A stretch of DNA of 7,041 nt, taken from the NCBI GenBank assembly GCA_020722305.1, contig DYLB01000106.1, forward strand, positions 1-7,041. Reading direction: 5' to 3'. Shown here in pieces: positions 1 to 4,793 of the stretch. The translations under genes and the position numbers were made by a program. This DNA comes from Anaerolinea thermophila. Its GTDB lineage: Bacteria > Chloroflexota > Anaerolineae > Anaerolineales > Villigracilaceae. Each line of letters starts with the position of its first letter. The first letter of the stretch is position 1. Below the pieces are notes generated by a model that searched no databases, was not told the DNA's origin, and worked only from the letters and a program-made list of their open reading frames with translations.

Positions 1-49
1 TGAGGGCCATGTGCCGCAAGGCGTGAGGGTTCAAGTCCCTCCCAGCGCA
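1..49 (+). tRNA. tRNA-Leu(GAG), 3' part only
   Basis: This is the 3' half of a leucine tRNA; the 5' half lies outside the window. Position 1 reads as U33, followed by anticodon GAG (2-4), G37 and G38. The 3' strand of the anticodon stem, CCATG, is at 7-11. A long class II variable arm occupies 12-24, with stem GCC (13-15) against GGC (20-22) around GCAA. The T arm is GAGGG (25-29), loop TTCAAGT (30-36) and CCCTC (37-41). The 3' acceptor strand CCAGCGC is at 42-48 and discriminator A at 49. The next bases are CTG, so CCA is not encoded and must be added after transcription. The long variable arm together with A73 fits Leu, and the GAG reading depends on placing U33 at base 1. A shift of one base would read UGA (Ser), but then the anticodon loop would lack U33 inside the window and the stem would fit less well. 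Confidence 0.85.
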
Positions 50-55
50 CTGAAA

Positions 56-85
56 TTGCCCACCTGTGGTGACATGGGTGGGCAA
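56..85 (+). other. Hairpin downstream of tRNA-Leu
   Basis: TTGCCCACC (56-64) is the exact reverse complement of GGTGGGCAA (77-85), with a 12-base loop. It starts seven bases after the tRNA end. It could stop transcription or guide 3' processing of the tRNA. The following bases (AAGTATCG) are not U-rich, so a classical intrinsic terminator is not supported. Confidence 0.5.
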
Positions 86-123
86 AAGTATCGTCCACGT
101 GCCGTTCGGTCGTTATTGAGTTC

Positions 124-162
124 AGGCGAATTTTCCCCTTTCCTTTTCGCAAAAATTCGCCT
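124..162. promoter_or_regulatory. 11-bp inverted repeat abutting the rpmF promoter
   Basis: AGGCGAATTTT (124-134) is exactly repeated in inverse at 152-162 (AAAATTCGCCT), around a 17-base pyrimidine-rich spacer. The last base of the right arm is the first base of the -35 hexamer. The placement suggests an operator or activator site for the L32/fatty-acid-synthesis unit. A terminator for upstream transcription is the other option. I do not recognise a known regulator motif in it; it does not resemble the FapR operator of Bacillus. Confidence 0.5.
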
Positions 163-190
163 TGACGTATCACCCTCCCCCCGCTATAAT
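162..190 (+). promoter_or_regulatory. Sigma-70-type promoter for rpmF-fabD
   Basis: The -35 hexamer TTGACG (162-167) and a consensus -10 TATAAT (185-190) are separated by 17 bp. Transcription would start near 197, giving a leader of about 55 bases before rpmF. It is the best-formed promoter in the window. Confidence 0.85.
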
Positions 191-252
191 CAGCCCGCTT
201 AAGTCGGAAACAACCAGCGTCTGCTGATGCAATCATCCAAAGGAGTAAGACC

Positions 253-447
253 ATGCCACCGCTTCCAAAACGCAAACTGTCCAAAGGCCGCCGCGACCGC
301 CGCCGCGCCCACGATGCCTTGCAGGCTGCCAACCTGTCCGCCTGTCCGAACTGCGGTTCGATGACCCTGCCGCACACCGTCTGCCCGAGCTGCGGATTCT
401 ACAAGGGCCGCGAAGTGCTCGAGATCAAGAAAGAAGAAAAGAAGTAA
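253..447 (+). CDS. rpmF: 50S ribosomal protein L32
   Basis: This encodes L32, a small protein of the large ribosomal subunit. The 64 residues match the family length. The N-terminus (MPPLPKRKLSKGRRDRRRAHDA) is the usual basic, RNA-binding segment of L32. A zinc ribbon follows with two CxxC pairs, C31/C34 and C44/C47, so this is the zinc-binding (C+) form. The tail is lysine- and glutamate-rich. The start is supported by a strong Shine-Dalgarno sequence AAAGGAG (239-245), seven bases before ATG. The gene lies under a near-consensus promoter and is followed after 64 bp by fabD. L32 beside fatty-acid and phospholipid genes is a widespread arrangement; here plsX and fabH are missing between the two. 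Identity is secure. Confidence 0.97.
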   Translation: MPPLPKRKLSKGRRDRRRAHDALQAANLSACPNCGSMTLPHTVCPSCGFYKGREVLEIKKEEKK

Positions 448-469
448 TTCCCAATCCCGATGACTCAAA

Positions 470-504
470 AACAGGCCGTGACGCTTACGGCCTGTTCGTG
501 TTTT
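470..504 (+). terminator. Terminator-like hairpin between rpmF and fabD
   Basis: AACAGGCCGT (470-479) pairs exactly with ACGGCCTGTT (487-496), a 10-bp stem with a 7-base loop. The tail is CGTGTTTT (497-504). The T-run is short and interrupted, so termination may be partial. The fabD start codon follows only seven bases after the tail, which suggests that the hairpin sets the L32:FabD ratio by attenuation rather than ending a transcription unit. No separate promoter for fabD is visible in the 64-bp gap. Confidence 0.65.
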
Positions 505-511
505 AAGGGGC

Positions 512-1489
512 ATGACCAATCTCGACCCCCAAACCACTGCATTCGTCTTCCCCGGCCAGGGTTCCCAATCTGTAGGGATGGGACGCGAACTGGCCGAATC
601 CTTCCCGGCGGCCCGGCAAATCTTCGACAAAGCCGATGCTCTCTTTGGATTCTCCTTCTCGAAGCTGATGTGGGAAGGCCCAGCCGAAGAACTCAACGAC
701 ACCGCCAATACCCAGCCGGCACTGTTCATCCACTCGCTGGCGGCGTACCGTGTCTTTGCGGAGCGTAACCCGGACCCTTCGACGGGCTCAGGGCAAGCTT
801 TCATGCCTGCTTTCGTGGCCGGGCATTCCCTGGGCGAACTCTCGGCTCTGGCCGCGGCCGGAGTGTTGACCTTCGATGACGGGTTGGCCCTCGTCCGCAG
901 GCGCGGCGAACTGATGAAGCGCGCCGGAGAGATTGCACCCGGCGGCATGGCGGCCATCCTCGGCCTGGACATTCCCACGCTGGACAGACTCTGCGCCGAA
1001 GCCAGCGCCGGCGGCGAGATCGTCCAGGTAGCGAACGACAACTGTCCTGGCCAGGTGGTGATCTCGGGGGCAAAGGCCGCGGTCGAGCGGGCCATCGAAC
1101 TCGCCAAAGCGGCTGGCGCGCGGCGGGCCATGCCGCTGGCGGTCAGCATCGCGGCCCATTCACCCTTGATGACAACAGTCCAGGCGGAGTTCGACGCGGC
1201 GGTCGCGGCGGCCAACTTCCGGGTCTCGGAGGTGGCGGTGGTGGGAAATGTTTCAGCCGCGGCGATGATTTCCGTCGAAGACTTACGCGCCGACGTGCGC
1301 GCCCAGCTCACCTCCCGCGTGCGTTGGACCGAATCGGTCCGATTGATGGCGAGTCAAGGCGTGAACACCTTCGTCGAGGTCGGCGCCGGCAGCGTGCTGA
1401 CCGGCTTGCTCAAGCGCATCGCGCCCGAAGCATCCGGTTTTACCCTGGGCACACCGGCGGACTTCGAAGCCATTGGAATAAGACCCTAA
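512..1489 (+). CDS. fabD: Malonyl-CoA:ACP transacylase
   Basis: FabD moves the malonyl group from CoA to acyl carrier protein in the cytoplasm, supplying the extender unit of type II fatty-acid synthesis. The 325-residue protein carries the family landmarks: FVFPGQGSQ (11-19, oxyanion-hole Gln), the nucleophile motif GHSLGE (104-109) with catalytic Ser106, Arg131 in VRRRGE to hold the malonyl carboxylate, the catalytic His216 in AAHSPLM, a GNVSA motif (245-249) and Gln265. The start at 512 is chosen because the conserved N-terminal strand begins a few residues later and no start codon lies upstream in frame before the TGA at 479. The ribosome binding site AAGGGG (505-510) is only one base from ATG, which is unusually close. 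Residues about 88-97 (DPSTGSGQAF) lengthen the loop before the nucleophile strand by some nine residues compared with E. coli FabD and are encoded by a palindromic repeat. The stop codon lies inside another inverted repeat. Confidence 0.96.
   Translation: MTNLDPQTTAFVFPGQGSQSVGMGRELAESFPAARQIFDKADALFGFSFSKLMWEGPAEELNDTANTQPALFIHSLAAYRVFAERNPDPSTGSGQAFMPAFVAGHSLGELSALAAAGVLTFDDGLALVRRRGELMKRAGEIAPGGMAAILGLDIPTLDRLCAEASAGGEIVQVANDNCPGQVVISGAKAAVERAIELAKAAGARRAMPLAVSIAAHSPLMTTVQAEFDAAVAAANFRVSEVAVVGNVSAAAMISVEDLRADVRAQLTSRVRWTESVRLMASQGVNTFVEVGAGSVLTGLLKRIAPEASGFTLGTPADFEAIGIRP
774..799 (+). repeat. Short palindromic repeat inserted in frame in fabD
   Basis: The stretch contains CCCTTCGAC (775-783), GGGCTCAGGG (784-793) and a CAAGCT tail. 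Its CCCT and AGGG ends are complementary. It resembles the 'CCCTTCGAC...GCTCAGGGC' repeat that I recall from Anaerolineae-type genomes. It encodes PSTGSGQA and coincides with an insertion of about nine residues relative to E. coli FabD. Related copies in this window lie at 2917-2965 and 2978-3017. Confidence 0.7.
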
Positions 1490-1543
1490 AGGCTTCCACT
1501 GCGAGCCAAATATTCTTGCCTGGTCAGGCAGAAGACCTTTAGG
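1485..1543. repeat. Inverted repeat spanning the fabD stop codon
   Basis: CCTAAAGGCTTC (1485-1496) is inversely repeated as GAAGACCTTTAGG (1531-1543), with one extra A. Inside it a second hairpin forms from TGCCT (1517-1521), loop GGTC and AGGCA (1526-1530). The TAA stop of fabD (1487-1489) lies in the left arm. It could act as the 3' end structure of the fabD message. The elaborate dyad suggests an interspersed repeat. No U-tract follows. Confidence 0.55.
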
Positions 1544-1584
1544 AGATTGCTTCAGCGGCACAAACCGCCGCTTCGCAATGACAA
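1541..1584. repeat. Palindromic repeat of the GATTGCTTC...CGCAATGACA type
   Basis: ATTGC (1546-1550) pairs with GCAAT (1575-1579), and AGCGGC (1554-1559) with GCCGCT (1567-1572), leaving a 7-base loop and a small internal loop. The flanking bases AGGAG and GACA match a pattern I remember as dispersed in Chloroflexota and other environmental genomes. Its right end reaches the place where the -35 region of the next promoter would lie. Confidence 0.6.
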
Positions 1585-1601
1585 CATCCTTCGGGTATAA
1601 T
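1572..1601 (+). promoter_or_regulatory. Candidate promoter for the aminotransferase gene
   Basis: A consensus -10 TATAAT lies at 1596-1601. The only -35 candidate is TTCGCA (1572-1577, 4 of 6 matches, 18-bp spacer), inside the right arm of the palindromic repeat. Transcription would begin near 1608, leaving a leader of about 85 bases. The -35 is weak, so the promoter may need an activator. Confidence 0.5.
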
Positions 1602-1638
1602 TTCCCCTGTGAAGTTCTGAACCCATATTCCACCCAGG

Positions 1639-1671
1639 CTGGTCGGGCTTAACCCTGACCAGTATCTTTTT
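1639..1671 (+). terminator. Terminator-like hairpin in the aminotransferase leader
   Basis: CTGGTCGGG (1639-1647) pairs with CCTGACCAG (1654-1662), a 9-bp stem with one G-U pair and a 6-base loop. The tail is TATCTTTTT (1663-1671). This is the most classical intrinsic terminator in the window. It lies after the TATAAT box at 1596 and 21 bases before the aminotransferase ATG. It either ends the rpmF-fabD transcript or acts as a leader attenuator. I found no convincing antiterminator pairing and no leader peptide. Confidence 0.7.
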
Positions 1672-1692
1672 GGAACAGAATCAGGAGATAAA

Positions 1693-2910
1693 ATGAGTTT
1701 CAGTCAGCTTGCGAGGTCCATCGCAGAGTCGCCGACCCTGGCCCTGAACGAAGAAGCCCGGCTATTGCGGGAACGGGGCGAGGCGGTGATCCACCTGGGC
1801 ATTGGCGAACCCAAGAACAAAACGCCGATCAACGCCGTGCTGAGCGCCGCCGCAAAGCTCAATACAGGGGAAGTCAAGTACGCCCCGGCCGACGGCAACC
1901 CGTCGCTCAAGAAAGCCATCATCCGCTACACGGAAGAGAACTACGACCGCCTGGTTGCGCCCGAAAACGTAATCGTCTCCTCGGGGGCCAAGCAGTCGCT
2001 GTTCAACATCCTGTACACACTGCTCAATCCGCAGGACGAGGTTATCATCCTGGCCCCGTACTGGGTCTCGTACCCCGAGATCATCAAGATGTGCTACGGC
2101 CACCCGGTGGTGGTGACCCCCGAAGACGGGACCTTCCAGCCGCGCATGGAGGACGTCAAGGAAGCTGTAACCGGCTACACCAAGGCGATCATTGTCAACA
2201 GTCCCAACAACCCGTCGGGCGTGGTCTATCCAAAAGAGTTCATCGCCGAGTTGGTGGAGTTGTGCGAGAGCAAGGGCATCTACCTGATTATGGACGACAT
2301 CTACCACAAGCTGGTATTCGATGAGGCGGTGGCCGCCCCGGTGTATCAATTCACCCACAAAGATATTGAGGACACGCACATCATCGTTGTCAACGGGATT
2401 GCCAAATTGTACGGTATGACCGGTTTCCGCATCGGCTGGGTGGTCGCGCCGCGCAAAATGGTCGAGATCATGACCAATGTCCAGGCCCAGACCACCTCCT
2501 GCCCGGCCGCGCTGGAACAGGCCGCCGCCGAAGGCGCGTTGAACGGGATGCAGTCCTCGGTCGAGAGCCTGCGCCTGACGATGCAGAACAACCGGGACGT
2601 GATCATGCAGGAACTGGGCACCTTCACCGATGTGCGCTGCGTCCGCCCCTCTGGGACGTTCTACTGTATGCCGGATTTCAGGGCGTACAACGGCAACTCG
2701 GTCGAGCTGTCGAAGTTCCTGCTCAAGAAGGCGTTGGTCGTGACCGTGCCGGGCAAGGAATTCGGGATGGAAGGCCACCTGCGCCTGTCTTTCGCCGGGA
2801 CGGTCAAGGATGTCACCGAGGGCGTGGCCCGCATCAAGTGGGCGCTCGACCCGAACTCGCCGAATGAAATCTACATTGGCGACCGGAAACTGATTAGGGA
2901 TTGGCTGTAA
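1693..2910 (+). CDS. aspC: Class I PLP-dependent aminotransferase, probably aspartate aminotransferase
   Basis: This is a cytoplasmic fold-type I aminotransferase that likely interconverts aspartate/2-oxoglutarate and oxaloacetate/glutamate. The 405 residues fit the family. Visible landmarks are GIGEP (36-40) near the N-terminus, SSGAKQSLFN (96-105) of the phosphate-binding region, APYWVSYPE (121-129), NSPNNPSG (169-176) with the PLP-contacting Asn173, DDIYHK (201-206) with Asp201 for the pyridine nitrogen and Tyr204, the Schiff-base Lys238 in AKLYGMTGFRIGW, and Arg364 in LRLSFA for the substrate alpha-carboxylate. The APYWVSYPE segment and overall pattern resemble the Thermus-type (class I gamma) aspartate enzyme, but related enzymes act on other amino acids, so substrate choice is inferred. 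AGGAG (1683-1687) lies five bases before ATG. The motif usually reads S-K at the lysine; here it is A-K. The pckA gene downstream would use its oxaloacetate product. Confidence 0.9.
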   Translation: MSFSQLARSIAESPTLALNEEARLLRERGEAVIHLGIGEPKNKTPINAVLSAAAKLNTGEVKYAPADGNPSLKKAIIRYTEENYDRLVAPENVIVSSGAKQSLFNILYTLLNPQDEVIILAPYWVSYPEIIKMCYGHPVVVTPEDGTFQPRMEDVKEAVTGYTKAIIVNSPNNPSGVVYPKEFIAELVELCESKGIYLIMDDIYHKLVFDEAVAAPVYQFTHKDIEDTHIIVVNGIAKLYGMTGFRIGWVVAPRKMVEIMTNVQAQTTSCPAALEQAAAEGALNGMQSSVESLRLTMQNNRDVIMQELGTFTDVRCVRPSGTFYCMPDFRAYNGNSVELSKFLLKKALVVTVPGKEFGMEGHLRLSFAGTVKDVTEGVARIKWALDPNSPNEIYIGDRKLIRDWL

Positions 2911-2916
2911 CTTTTC

Positions 2917-2965
2917 GCACTGAGCGGAGGGGCGTTATGAGTTTTGAGCCCCGAGGTCGAAGTGC
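2917..2965 (-). repeat. Palindromic repeat, inverted copy, after the aminotransferase gene
   Basis: Read on the - strand it begins GCACTTCGACCTCG and ends CTCCGCTCAGTGC. The ends GCACT (2917-2921) and AGTGC (2961-2965) are complementary, so the element can fold. It starts six bases after the aminotransferase stop codon and may double as its 3' end structure. It belongs to the same repeat type as 2978-3017 and 774-799, with a different middle. Confidence 0.65.
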
Positions 2966-2977
2966 CGCTGCAAAAGT

Positions 2978-3017
2978 GTCCTTCGACTTCGCTCCCGTTG
3001 GTCGCTCCGCTCAGGAC
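2978..3017 (+). repeat. Palindromic repeat, direct copy, before pckA
   Basis: It starts GTCCTTCGAC and ends CGCTCAGGAC; GTCCT (2978-2982) and AGGAC (3013-3017) are complementary. The middle (TTCGCTCCCGTTGGTCGCTC) is itself built from repeated CGCTC units. Together with 2917-2965 it fills most of the 139-bp spacer. The remaining 32 bases before pckA hold only a weak purine-rich AGAGAGAG stretch (3035-3042) as possible ribosome binding site, and no convincing promoter. Confidence 0.7.
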
Positions 3018-3049
3018 GACAGAACAGGATATACAGAGAGAGTATTTCT

Positions 3050-4696
3050 ATGAACAATCTACTCAACATCAAAACCCCGGCCCAGGAACATGCCAAAGCT
3101 TACAAAGCTGATTTCGGGCTGGCCAACCACGGGCTGACCAACGTCGGGCAGATTTACTGGAACCTGCCGACCGAGGCTCTCTACGAAGAAGCGAGTTTCC
3201 GGGACGAAGGCCGGATCGTGCTCGGGGGGCCGTTCGTCGTGGATACGCGCCCGCACACCGCCCGGTCCGCCAACGACAAATTCGTCGTGCGTGAAGCCTC
3301 CACCGAGGGTAACATCTGGTGGGGAGAGTACAACCGTCCCATGTCCGAAGACAAATTCGAGGAATTATTTGCTCGTTTGCAAGGTTTCCTGCAGGGCCGC
3401 GACCTCTTCGTCCAGGACGTTTACGCCGGGGCCGACGAAGCCTACCGCCTGCCGGTGCGGATCATCAGCGAGTACGCCTGGCACAGCATGTTCGTCCGTA
3501 ACATGTTCATCACCCCGCAGTCGAAGGACGAATACCAGCGCTTCGTGCCTGAGTTCACCCTCTTTGCCGTCCCGTCCTTCAAGTCCTTCCCACAGATTGA
3601 CGGGACTCGCAGCGAGACCTTCATCGCTATCAACTTCGCCCAGAAGCTGGGGATCATCGGCAACTCGGCTTATGCTGGCGAGATCAAGAAGACGGTCTTC
3701 ACCGTGCTGAACTACCTCCTGCCGCTGGACGGGGTGATGTCCATGCACTGTTCGGCCAACGTCAACCCGGATGATCCTAACGACGTGGCGCTCTTCTTCG
3801 GTCTTTCCGGGACCGGGAAAACGACTCTCTCGGCCGATCCGTCGCGGCGTCTGATAGGGGACGACGAGCACGGCTGGAGCGACGCGGGCGTCTTCAACTA
3901 CGAGGACGGCTGCTACGCCAAGGTCATCCAACTCTCCCCGACCGCCGAGCCGGAAATCTACGCCGCTACTCACCGCTTCGGCACGATCCTGGAGAACGTG
4001 GTCTTCGACCCGATTTCGCGCCTGAGCGACCTGGACAGCGACGAACTGACCGAGAATACCCGCGCCTCCTACCCGCTCTCGTTCATCAACAACGCCGTGC
4101 CGGAGAAGAAGGCCGGCCATCCCCGCAACGTAATCCTGCTGACCTGCGACGCCTCGGGCGTGATGCCGCCGATCGCGCGCCTTTCGACCGAGCAGACCAT
4201 GTACCAGTTCATCTCCGGCTACACTTCCAAAGTCGGCGGCACGGAAGTGGGCCTGGGCGCCGAGCCGGAGATCACCTTCTCGGCCTGTTTCGGCGCGCCG
4301 TTCATGGTGCATCATCCCGCCTATTACGCCGATTTGCTCAAGCGCAAGATCGAACGCTACGGTGTGACCTGCTGGCTGGTCAATACCGGCTGGGTCGGTG
4401 GACCCTACGGGATCGGCAAGCGCATCAGCATCCGCTATACGCGGGCCATGCTGCGGGCCGCCCTGAGCGGGGCGCTCAACGGGATCGAATTCAAGACCGA
4501 CCCGGTCTTCGGCTTCGAGGTCCCCAAAACCTGCCCGGATGTGCCTGCCGAAGTGCTAGACCCGTCCAGCTCCTGGCCGGACAAGGACGAGTACTGGAAG
4601 AAGTACCGCCAACTGGCCGCCCGCTTCGTGGACAACATCAAGAAATTCAAAGACGCCACCCCGCCCGAAGTCATGGCCGCCGGGCCGAAGATTTAG
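3050..4696 (+). CDS. pckA: Phosphoenolpyruvate carboxykinase (ATP)
   Basis: PckA converts oxaloacetate and ATP to phosphoenolpyruvate, ADP and CO2, the entry step of gluconeogenesis; in anaerobes it can run in the carboxylating direction. The 548 residues match the ATP-dependent family. Landmarks: Arg72 in ARSANDKF (E. coli Arg65 region), Tyr208 and Lys214 in AYAGEIKKT, metal-ligand His233 in MHCSAN, P-loop GLSGTGKTT (251-259) with Lys257, kinase-2 motif LIGDDEHGW (268-276) with Asp271/Asp272, Arg338 in ENTRASYPL, and NTGWVGGPYGIGKRIS (445-460). The end AAGPKI mirrors E. coli AAGPKL. The substrate loop reads ARSANDKF where E. coli has GRSPKDKY; the arginine is kept. The start is supported by protein length and by the family-like N-terminus, but the ribosome binding site (AGAGAGAG) is weak. 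The aminotransferase before it could supply oxaloacetate. A 12-bp hairpin follows the stop. Confidence 0.97.
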   Translation: MNNLLNIKTPAQEHAKAYKADFGLANHGLTNVGQIYWNLPTEALYEEASFRDEGRIVLGGPFVVDTRPHTARSANDKFVVREASTEGNIWWGEYNRPMSEDKFEELFARLQGFLQGRDLFVQDVYAGADEAYRLPVRIISEYAWHSMFVRNMFITPQSKDEYQRFVPEFTLFAVPSFKSFPQIDGTRSETFIAINFAQKLGIIGNSAYAGEIKKTVFTVLNYLLPLDGVMSMHCSANVNPDDPNDVALFFGLSGTGKTTLSADPSRRLIGDDEHGWSDAGVFNYEDGCYAKVIQLSPTAEPEIYAATHRFGTILENVVFDPISRLSDLDSDELTENTRASYPLSFINNAVPEKKAGHPRNVILLTCDASGVMPPIARLSTEQTMYQFISGYTSKVGGTEVGLGAEPEITFSACFGAPFMVHHPAYYADLLKRKIERYGVTCWLVNTGWVGGPYGIGKRISIRYTRAMLRAALSGALNGIEFKTDPVFGFEVPKTCPDVPAEVLDPSSSWPDKDEYWKKYRQLAARFVDNIKKFKDATPPEVMAAGPKI

Positions 4697-4703
4697 AGAT
4701 GAT

Positions 4704-4733
4704 GAGAGCCTCCCGGAAGATCGGGAGGCTCTC
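4704..4733 (+). terminator. Strong hairpin after pckA
   Basis: GAGAGCCTCCCG (4704-4715) pairs perfectly with CGGGAGGCTCTC (4722-4733) around a 6-base loop, eight bases after the pckA stop. The tail is TTACC, without a U-run. It likely defines or protects the pckA 3' end. It also borders the region where a uvrB -35 element would be. Confidence 0.7.
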
Positions 4734-4748
4734 TTACCAAAATCTGGG

Positions 4749-4754
4749 TATAAT
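4749..4754 (+). promoter_or_regulatory. -10 box of the uvrB promoter
   Basis: A consensus TATAAT preceded by GGG, as at 1593-1601 before the aminotransferase gene. The -35 position 16-18 bp upstream falls in the right arm of the pckA hairpin and shows no TTGACA-like match. Transcription would start near 4761. Confidence 0.6.
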
Positions 4755-4755
4755 A

Positions 4756-4767
4756 GAACGTCCGTTC
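4756..4767. promoter_or_regulatory. Candidate LexA (SOS) box of uvrB
   Basis: GAACGTCCGTTC fits GAAC-N4-GTTC, the core of the Bacillus-type SOS box, and is a palindrome of five plus five bases around TC. It begins one base after the -10 box and covers the expected transcription start, an ideal place for a repressor. uvrB is a classical SOS gene. The LexA protein itself is not in the window, so binding is inferred. Confidence 0.75.
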
Positions 4768-4793
4768 CCTTTTATCATTCAACCGGATGTCCT

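Noticed and set aside
11..202. A 63-codon + strand reading frame beginning MPQGVRVQVPPSAL
   Set aside because: It runs through the tRNA-Leu 3' half and the rpmF promoter region; the first residues are translated tRNA arms.
460..768. A 102-codon + strand frame starting before fabD
   Set aside because: It overlaps the terminator hairpin and the well-supported fabD frame, has no ribosome binding site and no family resemblance.
199..1311. A 370-codon - strand open frame with the peptide CPEPVEGS
   Set aside because: It lies antisense to rpmF and fabD. CPEPVEGS is only the reverse-strand translation of the palindromic repeat at 774-799.
1609..1620. GTG-AAG-TTC-TGA as a leader peptide before the aminotransferase
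   Set aside because: Three codons with no ribosome binding site, near the presumed transcription start; too short to control attenuation.
1762..2778. A 338-codon - strand open frame
   Set aside because: Antisense shadow of the aminotransferase gene with the same biased composition and no recognisable domain.
3030..3035. TATACA as a -10 box for pckA
   Set aside because: There is no -35 match at 16-18 bp upstream, and the box is too near the start codon to leave room for a normal leader.
3365..4315. A 316-codon - strand open frame
   Set aside because: Antisense shadow of pckA without a family motif.
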